Assembly (NCBI GenBank): GCA_947396885.1
Contig: OX377202.1
Location: 62,001 to 126,000, forward strand
Source: Heligmosomoides polygyrus polygyrus
Taxonomy: Eukaryota; Nematoda; Chromadorea; Rhabditida; Heligmosomidae
DNA: 64,000 nt
Direction: 5' to 3'
Shown piece by piece: positions 23,401-34,764 of this stretch (positions are counted from its first letter, which is position 1; each line of letters starts with the position of its first letter). The notes beneath the pieces were generated by a model. The model did no database searches. It was not told the DNA's origin and saw nothing but the letters and a program-made list of their open reading frames with translations. Made by a program: the position numbers and the translations under genes.

Positions 23401-26400
23401 AAGCTCTATCGAATGGTTCCCAACATGGCGAAATTTGAAAATATTGGTTTTCTGTGACGTCGTCGTCAGTGCAGGCTCGGCTTAGCTTGTGCTCATCCCC
23501 GAGGGGAAATTGTCAAAAAATCAGTTTTTCCGAATTTGGTCGTGATTGATACCGTTCGATAGAGCTTTTCAAGCTAAACAGAATCGTATCATTGCTAGCG
23601 TCGAGTACTGAAATATGGGCAAGCAAAGGGCGGAAGAAACTTCAGCCGCTAAGTCCGTCGCCCTAAAACGGCAGCTTGGGTTAAGGCAATATAGGAAGGT
23701 GGAGAGTTGTGATCATGTCGGTGTGAAGAACCTTCACAACTCTGCTCACCTTCGCATTTTCGGGCTGATAGCTTTCCGGGTCTCACCGCAGTGGTCGACT
23801 GAATTCGGAAAAAATCCTGTCACTCGAGCCTAACCTGCATATTCGCACCGCTATAACTTTGCCCGTTCTCAAGCTACGTTGCTGTGCTTTAGCGCTCTCG
23901 TAGAACATTTTACTGACAACAAAACCCACAAGCTGTAGCCAAAAGGATTCAAGCTTTACGGAGTTGTTGTGCTCCAAACATGCCCGCGCGTGTAATTTGG
24001 CACATCAACGGTCGATATTCTCCGCGCCCTTATTCTCTCAGATTACACTTCTCGCTCCTATAGATAAAACCGTTCAATTGGATATCAAAAGCTCTATCGA
24101 ATGGTTCCCAACATGGCGAAATTTGAAAATATTGGTTTTCTGTGACGTCGTCGTCAGTGCAGGCTCGGCTTAGCTTGTGCTCATCCCCGAGGGGAAATTG
24201 TCAAAAAATCAGTTTTTCCGAATTTGGTCGTGATTGATACCGTTCGATAGAGCTTTTCAAGCTGAACAGAATCGTATCATTGCTAGCGTCGAGTACTGAA
24301 ATATGGGCAAGCAAAGGGCGGAAGAAGCTTCAGCCGCTAAGTCCGTCGCCCTAAAACGGCAGCTTGGGTTAAGGCAATATAGGAAGGTGGAGAGTTGTGA
24401 TCATGTCGGTGTGAAGAACCTTCACAACTCTGCTCACCTTCGCATTTTCGGGCTGATAGCTTTCCGGGTCTCTCCGCAGTGGTCGACTGAATTCGGAAAA
24501 AATCCTGTCACTCAAGCCTAACCTGCATATTCGCACCGCTATAACTTTGCCCGTTCTCAAGCTACGTTGCTGTGCTTTAGCGCACTCGTAGAACATTTTA
24601 CTGACAACAAAACCCACAAGCTGTAGCCAAAAGGATTCAAGCTTTACGGAGTTGTTGTGCTCCAAACACGCCCGCGCGTGTAATTTGGCACATCAACGGT
24701 CGATATTCTCCGCGCCCTTATTCTCTCAGATTACACTTCTCGCAGCTATAGATAAAACCGTTCAATTGGATATTAAAAGCTCTATCGAATGGTTCCCAAC
24801 ATGGCGAAATTTGAAAATATTGGTTTTCTGTGACGTCGTCGTCAGTGCAGGCTCGGCTTAGCTTGCGCTCATCCCCGAGGGGAAATTGTTAAAAAATCAG
24901 TTTTTCCGAATTTGGTCGTGATTGATACCGTTCGATAGAGCTTTTCAAGCTGAACAGAATCGTATCATTGCTAGCGTCGAGTACTGAAATATGGGCAAGC
25001 AAAGGGCGGAAGAAGCTTCAGCCGCTAAGTCCGTCGCCCTAAAACGGCAGCTTGGGTTAAGGCAATATAGGAAGGTGGAGAGTTGTGATCATGTCGGTGT
25101 GAAGAACCTTCACAACTCTGCTCACCTTCGCATTTTCGGGCTGATAGCTTTCCGGGTCTCTCCGCAGTGGTCGACTGAATTCGGAAAAAATCCTGTCACT
25201 CAAGCCTAACCTGCATATTCGCACCGCTATAACTTTGCCCGTTCTCAAGCTACGTTGCTGTGCTTTAGCGCACTCGTAGAACATTTTACTGACAACAAAA
25301 CCCACAAGCTGTAGCCAAAAGGATTCAAGCTTTACGGAGTTGTTGTGCTCCAAACCTGCCCGCGCGTGTAATTTGGCACATCAACGGTCGATATTCTCCG
25401 CGCCCTTATTCTCTCAGATTACACTTCTCGCTCCTATAGATAAAACCGTTCAATTGGATATCAAAAGCTCTATCGAATGGTTCTCAACATGGCGAAATTT
25501 GAAAATATTGGTTTTCTGTGACGTCGTCGTCAGTGCAGGCTCGGCTTAGCTTGTGCTCATCCCCGAGGGGAAATTGTCAAAAAATCAGTTTTTCCGAATT
25601 TGGTCGTGATTGATACCGTTCGATAGAGCTTTTCAAGCTGAACAGAATCGTATCATTGCTAGCGTCGAGTACTGAAATATGGGCAAGCAAAGGGCGGAAG
25701 AAGCTTCAGCCGCTAAGTCCGTCGCCCTAAAACGGCAGCTTGGGTTAAGGCAATATAGGAAGGTGGAGAGTTGTGATCATGTCGGTGTGAAGAACCTTCA
25801 CAACTCTGCTCACCTTCGCATTTTCGGGCTGATAGCTTTCCGGGTCTCACCGCAGTGGTCCACTGAATTCGGAAAAAATCCTGTCACTCAAGCCTAACCT
25901 GCATATTCGCACCGCTATAACTTTGCCCGTTCTCAAGCTACGTCGCTGTGCTTTAGCGCACTCGTAGAACATTTTACTGACTACAAAACCCACGAGCTGT
26001 AGCCAAAAGGACTCAAGCTTTACGGAGTTGTTGTGCTCCAAACATGCCCGCGCGTGTAATTTGGCACATCAGCGGTCGATATTCTCCGCGCCCTTACTCG
26101 CTCAGATTACACTTCTCGCTGCTATAGATAAAACCGTTCAATTGGATATCAAAAGCTCTATCGAATGGTTCCCAACATGGCGAAATTTGAAAATATTGGT
26201 TTTCTGTGACGTCGTCGTCAGCGCAGGCTCGGCTTAGCTTGTGCTCGTCCCCGAGGGGAAATTGTCAAAAAATCAGTTTTTCCGAATTTGGTCGTGATTG
26301 ATACTGTTCGATAGAGCTTTTCAAGCTGAACAGAATCGTATCATTGCTAGCGTCGAGTACTGAAATATGGGCAGGCAAAGGGCGGAAGAAGCTTCAGCCG

Positions 26401-26508
26401 CTGAGTCCGTCGCCCTAAAACGGCAGCTTGGGTTAAGGCAATATAGGAAGGTGGAGAGTTGTGATCATGTCGGTGTGAAGAACCTTCACAACTCTGCTCA
26501 CCTTCGCA
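20405..26508 (+). repeat. 12-unit higher-order repeat, copy 1 (part matched at +8256)
   Basis: Matches 28661-34764 at an offset of exactly 12 monomers. Shared rare markers include AAGTTACGTCGCCG (20432 and 28688), CACAACTTTGCTC (21670 and 29926), GAAGAAACTTCAG (22258 and 30514; 23634 and 31890) and CCAAACCTGCCC with GGTTCTCAACATGG (25340 and 33596). The match starts after private differences near 20401 and ends where CATCTTCGGTC replaces CATTTTCGGGC. A roughly 400-base interior stretch differs (see 30731-31122). Confidence 0.88.
23276..23963 (+). repeat. Representative full-length 688-bp monomer (type A)
   Basis: Chosen as a reference copy. In order it holds: the near-palindromic CATGCCCGCGCG region at the start; the first 19-bp inverted-repeat arm at 23399-23417; the AT-rich stretch followed by the TGACG...CGTCA dyad; the CCCCGAGGGG near-palindrome; an A6-TCAG-T5 element; the second arm at 23551-23569; a purine-rich CAAAGGGCGGAAGAA stretch; a strongly conserved block beginning CTTGGGTTAAGG; a GTGATCAT BclI site; a GTCGAC/GAATTC pair; and finally the variable zone ending in the AAGCTTTACGG junction to the next copy. 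Flanking copies are in the same orientation with no spacer. No internal shorter tandem period was seen by eye. Confidence 0.93.
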
Positions 26509-28184
26509 TCTTCGGTCTGATAGCTTTCCGCGTCTCACCGCAGTGGTCGACTGAATTCGGAAAAAATCCTGTCACTCAAGCCTAACCTGCATATTCGCAC
26601 CGCTATAACTTTGCCCGTTCTCAAGCTACGTCGCTGTGCTTTAGCGCTCTCGTAGAACATTTTACTGGCAACAAAACCCACAAGCTGTAGCCAAAAGGAT
26701 TCAAGCTTTACGGAGTTGTTGTGCTCCAAACATGCCCGCGCGTGTAATTTGGCACATCAACGGTCGATATTCTCCGCGCCCTTACTCTCTCAGATTACAC
26801 TTCTCGCTGCTACAAATGAAACCGTTCAATTGGATATCAAAAGCTCTATCGAATGGCTCCCAACATGGCGAAATTTGAAAATATTGGTTTTCTGTGACGT
26901 CGTCGTCAGCGCAGGCTCGGCTTAGCTTGTGGTCATCCCCGAGGGGAAATTGTCAAAAAATCAGTTTTTCCGAAATTGGTCGTGATTGATACCGTTCGAT
27001 AGAGTTTTTCAAGCTGAACAGAATCGTATCATTGCTAGCGTCGAGTACTGAAATATGGGCAAGCAAAGGGCGGAAGAAGCTTCAGCCGCTAAGTCCGTCG
27101 CCCTAAAACGGCAGCTTGGGTTAAGGCAATATAGGAAGGTGGAGAGTTGTGATCATGTCGGTGTGAAGAACCTTCACAACTCTGCTCACCTTCGCATCTT
27201 CGGTCTGATAGCTTTCCGCGTCTCACCGCAGTGGTCGACTGAATTCGGAAAAAATCCTGTCACTCAAGCCTAACCTGCATATTCGCACCGCCATAACTTT
27301 GCCCGTTCTCAAGCTACGTCGCTGCGCTTTGGAGCGCTACTAGAACTTCTTACTTTCTACAAAACCCACAAGCTGTAACCGGAAGGATTAAAGCTTGACG
27401 GAGTTGTTGTGCTCCAAACATGCCCGCGCGTGTAATTTGGCACATCAACGGTCGATATTCTCCGCGCCCTTACTCGCTCAGATTACACTTCTCGCTGCTA
27501 TAGATAAAACCGTTCAATTGGATATCAAAAGCTCTATCGAATGGTTCCCAACATGGCGAAGTTTGAAAATATTGGTTTTCTGTGACGTCGTCGTCAGCGC
27601 AGGCTCGGCTTAGCTTGTGCTCGTCCCCGAGGGGAAATTGTCAAAAAATCAGTTTTTCCGAATTTGGTCGTGATTGATACCGTTCGATAGAGCTTTTCAA
27701 GCTGAACAGAATCGTATCACAGCTAGCGTCGAGTACTGAAATATGAGCAGGCAAAGGGCGGAAGAAGCTTCAGCCGCTAAGTCCGTCGCCCTAAAACGGC
27801 AGCTTGGGTTAAGGCAATATAGGAAGGTGGAGAGTTGTGATCATGTCGGTGTGAAGAGCCTTCACAACTCTGCACAACAACGCATTTTTGGGCCGCTAGC
27901 TTTCCGCGTCTCACCGCAGTGGTCGACTGAGTTCGGAAAAAATCCTGTCACTCAAGCCTAACCTGCATATTCCCACCGCTATAACTTTGCCCGTTCTCAA
28001 GCTACGTCGCTGTGCTTTAGCGCTCTCGTAGAACATTTTACTGGCAACAAAACCCACAAGCTGTAGCCAAAAGGATTCAAGATTTATGGAGTTGTTGTGC
28101 TCCAAACACGCCCGCGCGTGTAATTTGGCACATCAACGGTCGATATTCTCCGCGCCCTTACTCGCTCAGATTACACTTCTCGCT
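26509..28184 (+). repeat. 12-unit higher-order repeat, copy 1 (end part, matched at +11008)
   Basis: Matches 37517-39192 at an offset of 16 monomers. Private markers are AATATGAGCAGGC (27740 and 38748), which changes the usual GGGC, and GATTTATGGAGTTG (28081 and 39089), in place of GCTTTACGGAGTTG. The match ends at CGCTCC versus CGCTAC (28185 and 39193). Confidence 0.87.
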
Positions 28185-30730
28185 CCTATAGATAAAACCG
28201 TTCAATTGGATATCAAAAGCTCTATCGAATGGTTCCCAACATGGCGAAATTTGAAAATATTGGTTTTCTGTGACGTCGTCGTCAGTGCAGGCTCGGCTTA
28301 GCTTGTGCTCATCCCCGAGGGGAAATTGTCAAAAAATCAGTTTTTCCGAATTTGGTCGTGATTGATACCGTTCGATAGAGCTTTTCAAGCTGAACAGAAT
28401 CGTATCATTGCTAGCGTCGAGTACTGAAATATGGGCAAGCAAAGGGCGGAAGAAGCTTCAGCCGCTAAGTCCGTCGCCCTAAAACGGCAGCTTGGGTTAA
28501 GGCAATATAGGAAGGTGGAGAGTTGTGATCATGTCGGTGTGAAGAACCTTCACAACTCTGCTCACCTTCGCATTTTCGGGCTGATAGCTTTCCGGGTCTC
28601 TCCGCAGTGGTCGACTGAATTCGGAAAAAATCCTGTCACTCAAGCCTAACCTGCATATTCGCACCGCTATAACTTTGCCCGTTCTCAAGTTACGTCGCCG
28701 TGCTTTAGCGCACTCGTAGAACGTTTTACTGACTACAAAACCCACAAGCTGTAGCCAAAAGGATTCAAGCTTTACGGAGTTGTTGTGCTCCAAACACGCC
28801 CGCGCGTGTAATTTGGCACATCAGCGGTCGATATTCTCCGCGCCCTTACTCGCTCAGATTACACTTCTCGCTACTATAAATGAAACCGTTCAATTGGATA
28901 TCAAAAGCTCTATCGAACGGTTCCCAACATGGCGAAATTTGAAAATATTGGTTTTCTGTGACGTCGTCGTCAGCGCAGGCTCGGCTTAGCTTGTGCTCAT
29001 CCCCGAGGGGAAATTGTCAAAAAATCAGTTTTTCCGAAATTGGTCGTGATTGATACCGTTCGATAGAACTTTTCAAGCTGAACAGAATCGTGTCACAGCT
29101 AGCGTCGAGTACCGAAATATGGGCAAGCAAAGGGCGGAAGAAGCTTCAGCCGCTAAGTCCGTCGCCCTAAAACGGCAGCTTGGGTTAAGGCAATATAGGA
29201 AGGTGGAGAGTTGTGATCATGTCGGTGTGAAGAACCTTCACAACTCTGCTCACCTTCGCATTTTCGGGCTGATAGCTTTCCGGGTCTCACCGCAGTGGTC
29301 CACTGAATTCGGAAAAAATCCTGTCACTCAAGCCTAACCTGCATATTCGCACCGCTATAACTTTGCCAGTTCTCAAGCTACGTCGCTGTGCTTTAGCGCA
29401 CTCGTAGAACATTTTACTGACTACAAAACCCACAAGCTGTAGCCAAAAGGACTCAAGCTTTACGGAGTTGTTGTGCTCCAAACATGCCCGCGCGTGTAAT
29501 TTGGCACATCAGCGGTCGATATTCTCCGCGCCCTTACTCGCTCAGATTACACTTCTCGCTGCTATAGATAAAACCGTTCAATTGGATATCAAAAGCTCTA
29601 TCGAATGGTTCCCAACATGGCGAAATTTGAAAATATTGGTTTTCTGTGACGTCGTCGTCAGCGCAGGCTCGGCTTAGCTTGTGCTCGTCCCCGAGGGGAA
29701 ATTGTCAAAAAATCAGTTTTTCCGAATTTGGTCGTGATTGATACTGTTCGATAGAGCTTTTCAAGCTGAACAGAATCGTATCATTGCTAGCGTCGAGTAC
29801 TGAAATATGGGCAGGCAAAGGGCGGAAGAAGCTTCAGCCGCTGAGTCCGTCGCCCTAAAACGGCAGCTTGGGTTAAGGCAATATAGGAAGGTGGAGAGTT
29901 GTGATCATGTCGGTGTGAAGAACCTTCACAACTTTGCTCACCTTCGCATCTTCGGTCTGATAGCTTTCCGCGTCTCACCGCAGTGGTCGACTGAATTCGG
30001 AAAAAATCCTGTCACTCAAGCCTAACCTGCATATTCGCACCGCCATAACTTTGCCCGTTCTTAAGCTACGTCGCTGCGCTTTGGAGCGCTACTAGAACTT
30101 CTTACTTTCTACAAAACCCACAAGCTGTAACCGGAAGGATTAAAGCTTGACGGAGTTGTTGTGCTCCAAACATGCCCGCGCGTGTAATTTGGCACATCAA
30201 CGGTCGATATTCTCCGCGCCCTTACTCGCTCAGATTACACTTCTCGCTGCTATAGATAAAACCGTTCAATTGGATATCAAAAGCTCTATCGAATGGTTCC
30301 CAACATGGCGAAGTTTGAAAATATTGGTTTTCTGTGACGTCGTCGTCAGCGCAGGCTCGGCTTAGCTTGTGCTCGTCCCCGAGGGGAAATTGTCAAAAAA
30401 TCAGTTTTTCCGAATTTGGTCGTGATTGATACCGTTCGATAGAGCTTTTCAAGCTGAACAGAATCGTATCACAGCTAGCGTCGAGTACTGAAATATGGGC
30501 AGGCAAAGGGCGGAAGAAACTTCAGCCGCTAAGTCCGTCGCCCTAAAACGGCAGCTTGGGTTAAGGCAATATAGGAAGGTGGAGAGTTGTGATCATGTCG
30601 GTGTGAAGAGCCTTCACAACTCTGCACAACAACGCATTTTTGGGCCGCTAGCTTTCCGCGTCTCACCGCAGTGGTCGACTGAGTTCGGAAAAAATCCTGT
30701 CACTCAAGCCTAACCTGCATATTCCCACCG

Positions 30731-31122
30731 CCATAACTTTGCCCGTTCTTAAGCTACGTCGCTGCGCTTTGGAGCGCTACTAGAACTTCTTACTTTCTAC
30801 AAAACCCACAAGCTGTAACCGGAAGGATTAAAGCTTGACGGAGTTGTTGTGCTCCAAACATGCCCGCGCGTGTAATTTGGCACATCAACGGTCGATATTC
30901 TCCGCGCCCTTACTCGCTCAGATTACACTTCTCGCTGCTATAGATAAAACCGTTCAATTGGATATCAAAAGCTCTATCAAATGGTTCCCAACATGGCGAA
31001 GTTTGAAAATATTGGTTTTCTGTGACGTCGTCGTCAGCGCAGGCTCGGCTTAGCTTGTGCTCGTCCCCGAGGGGAAATTGTCAAAAAATCAGTTTTTCCG
31101 AATTTGGTCGTGATTGATACCG
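30731..31122 (+). repeat. Conversion-like patch inside higher-order copy 2
   Basis: Within the otherwise matching 8256-offset copies, this roughly 390-base tract resembles the previous monomer (about 30043-30434) rather than its expected counterpart (about 22475-22866). It shares the rare GTTCTTAAGCTACG and the type-B variable zone with that neighbour. It has one private change, TATCAAATGG at about 30974. Sequence on both sides returns to the expected 12-unit partner. Confidence 0.75.
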
Positions 31123-32012
31123 TTTGATAGAGCTTTTCAAGCTGAACAGAATCGTATCATTGCTAGCGTCGAGTACTGAAATATGGGCAAGCAAAGGGCG
31201 GAAGAAGCTTCAGCCGCTAAGTCCGTCGCCCTAAAACGGCAGCTTGGGTTAAGGCAATATAGGAAGGTGGAGAGTTGTGATCATGTCGGTGTGAAGAACC
31301 TTCACAACTCTGCTCACCTTCGCATTTTCGGGCTGATAGCTTTCCGGGTCTCACCGCAGTGGTCGACTGAATTCGGAAAAAATCCTGTCACTCGAGCCTA
31401 ACCTGCATATTCGCACCGCTATAACTTTGCCCGTTCTCAAGCTACGTTGCTGTGCTTTAGCGCTCTCGTAGAACATTTTACTGACAACAAAACCCACAAG
31501 CTGTAGCCAAAAGGATTCAAGCTTTACGGAGTTGTTGTGCTCCAAACATGCCCGCGCGTGTAATTTGGCACATCAACGGTCGATATTCTCCGCGCCCTTA
31601 TTCTCTCAGATTACACTTCTCGCTCCTATAGATAAAACCGTTCAATTGGATATCAAAAGCTCTATCGAATGGTTCCCAACATGGCGAAATTTGAAAATAT
31701 TGGTTTTCTGTGACGTCGTCGTCAGTGCAGGCTCGGCTTAGCTTGTGCTCATCCCCGAGGGGAAATTGTCAAAAAATCAGTTTTTCCGAATTTGGTCGTG
31801 ATTGATACCGTTCGATAGAGCTTTTCAAGCTAAACAGAATCGTATCATTGCTAGCGTCGAGTACTGAAATATGGGCAAGCAAAGGGCGGAAGAAACTTCA
31901 GCCGCTAAGTCCGTCGCCCTAAAACGGCAGCTTGGGTTAAGGCAATATAGGAAGGTGGAGAGTTGTGATCATGTCGGTGTGAAGAACCTTCACAACTCTG
32001 CTCACCTTCGCA

Positions 32013-34764
32013 TTTTCGGGCTGATAGCTTTCCGGGTCTCACCGCAGTGGTCGACTGAATTCGGAAAAAATCCTGTCACTCGAGCCTAACCTGCATATTC
32101 GCACCGCTATAACTTTGCCCGTTCTCAAGCTACGTTGCTGTGCTTTAGCGCTCTCGTAGAACATTTTACTGACAACAAAACCCACAAGCTGTAGCCAAAA
32201 GGATTCAAGCTTTACGGAGTTGTTGTGCTCCAAACATGCCCGCGCGTGTAATTTGGCACATCAACGGTCGATATTCTCCGCGCCCTTATTCTCTCAGATT
32301 ACACTTCTCGCTCCTATAGATAAAACCGTTCAATTGGATATCAAAAGCTCTATCGAATGGTTCCCAACATGGCGAAATTTGAAAATATTGGTTTTCTGTG
32401 ACGTCGTCGTCAGTGCAGGCTCGGCTTAGCTTGTGCTCATCCCCGAGGGGAAATTGTCAAAAAATCAGTTTTTCCGAATTTGGTCGTGATTGATACCGTT
32501 CGATAGAGCTTTTCAAGCTGAACAGAATCGTATCATTGCTAGCGTCGAGTACTGAAATATGGGCAAGCAAAGGGCGGAAGAAGCTTCAGCCGCTAAGTCC
32601 GTCGCCCTAAAACGGCAGCTTGGGTTAAGGCAATATAGGAAGGTGGAGAGTTGTGATCATGTCGGTGTGAAGAACCTTCACAACTCTGCTCACCTTCGCA
32701 TTTTCGGGCTGATAGCTTTCCGGGTCTCTCCGCAGTGGTCGACTGAATTCGGAAAAAATCCTGTCACTCAAGCCTAACCTGCATATTCGCACCGCTATAA
32801 CTTTGCCCGTTCTCAAGCTACGTTGCTGTGCTTTAGCGCACTCGTAGAACATTTTACTGACAACAAAACCCACAAGCTGTAGCCAAAAGGATTCAAGCTT
32901 TACGGAGTTGTTGTGCTCCAAACACGCCCGCGCGTGTAATTTGGCACATCAACGGTCGATATTCTCCGCGCCCTTATTCTCTCAGATTACACTTCTCGCA
33001 GCTATAGATAAAACCGTTCAATTGGATATTAAAAGCTCTATCGAATGGTTCCCAACATGGCGAAATTTGAAAATATTGGTTTTCTGTGACGTCGTCGTCA
33101 GTGCAGGCTCGGCTTAGCTTGCGCTCATCCCCGAGGGGAAATTGTTAAAAAATCAGTTTTTCCGAATTTGGTCGTGATTGATACCGTTCGATAGAGCTTT
33201 TCAAGCTGAACAGAATCGTATCATTGCTAGCGTCGAGTACTGAAATATGGGCAAGCAAAGGGCGGAAGAAGCTTCAGCCGCTAAGTCCGTCGCCCTAAAA
33301 CGGCAGCTTGGGTTAAGGCAATATAGGAAGGTGGAGAGTTGTGATCATGTCGGTGTGAAGAACCTTCACAACTCTGCTCACCTTCGCATTTTCGGGCTGA
33401 TAGCTTTCCGGGTCTCTCCGCAGTGGTCGACTGAATTCGGAAAAAATCCTGTCACTCAAGCCTAACCTGCATATTCGCACCGCTATAACTTTGCCCGTTC
33501 TCAAGCTACGTTGCTGTGCTTTAGCGCACTCGTAGAACATTTTACTGACAACAAAACCCACAAGCTGTAGCCAAAAGGATTCAAGCTTTACGGAGTTGTT
33601 GTGCTCCAAACCTGCCCGCGCGTGTAATTTGGCACATCAACGGTCGATATTCTCCGCGCCCTTATTCTCTCAGATTACACTTCTCGCTCCTATAGATAAA
33701 ACCGTTCAATTGGATATCAAAAGCTCTATCGAATGGTTCTCAACATGGCGAAATTTGAAAATATTGGTTTTCTGTGACGTCGTCGTCAGTGCAGGCTCGG
33801 CTTAGCTTGTGCTCATCCCCGAGGGGAAATTGTCAAAAAATCAGTTTTTCCGAATTTGGTCGTGATTGATACCGTTCGATAGAGCTTTTCAAGCTGAACA
33901 GAATCGTATCATTGCTAGCGTCGAGTACTGAAATATGGGCAAGCAAAGGGCGGAAGAAGCTTCAGCCGCTAAGTCCGTCGCCCTAAAACGGCAGCTTGGG
34001 TTAAGGCAATATAGGAAGGTGGAGAGTTGTGATCATGTCGGTGTGAAGAACCTTCACAACTCTGCTCACCTTCGCATTTTCGGGCTGATAGCTTTCCGGG
34101 TCTCACCGCAGTGGTCCACTGAATTCGGAAAAAATCCTGTCACTCAAGCCTAACCTGCATATTCGCACCGCTATAACTTTGCCCGTTCTCAAGCTACGTC
34201 GCTGTGCTTTAGCGCACTCGTAGAACATTTTACTGACTACAAAACCCACGAGCTGTAGCCAAAAGGACTCAAGCTTTACGGAGTTGTTGTGCTCCAAACA
34301 TGCCCGCGCGTGTAATTTGGCACATCAGCGGTCGATATTCTCCGCGCCCTTACTCGCTCAGATTACACTTCTCGCTGCTATAGATAAAACCGTTCAATTG
34401 GATATCAAAAGCTCTATCGAATGGTTCCCAACATGGCGAAATTTGAAAATATTGGTTTTCTGTGACGTCGTCGTCAGCGCAGGCTCGGCTTAGCTTGTGC
34501 TCGTCCCCGAGGGGAAATTGTCAAAAAATCAGTTTTTCCGAATTTGGTCGTGATTGATACTGTTCGATAGAGCTTTTCAAGCTGAACAGAATCGTATCAT
34601 TGCTAGCGTCGAGTACTGAAATATGGGCAGGCAAAGGGCGGAAGAAGCTTCAGCCGCTGAGTCCGTCGCCCTAAAACGGCAGCTTGGGTTAAGGCAATAT
34701 AGGAAGGTGGAGAGTTGTGATCATGTCGGTGTGAAGAACCTTCACAACTCTGCTCACCTTCGCA
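32013..34764 (+). repeat. 4-unit (2752-bp) tandem duplication, copy a
   Basis: Followed directly by an apparently identical copy at 34765-37516. It includes the rare CCAAACCTGCCC unit and the CTCGCAGCTATAG unit. The left breakpoint can be placed between 34660 (GCCGCTGAGTCC, belonging to the older copy) and 34765. Confidence 0.87.

Larger units (their letters stand above)
28661..34764 (+). repeat. 12-unit higher-order repeat, copy 2 (first part)
   Basis: Counterpart of 20405-26508. It is followed not by the continuation of copy 1 but by a tandem duplicate of its own last four units (34765-37516). The copy-1 continuation then resumes at 37517. Confidence 0.88.
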
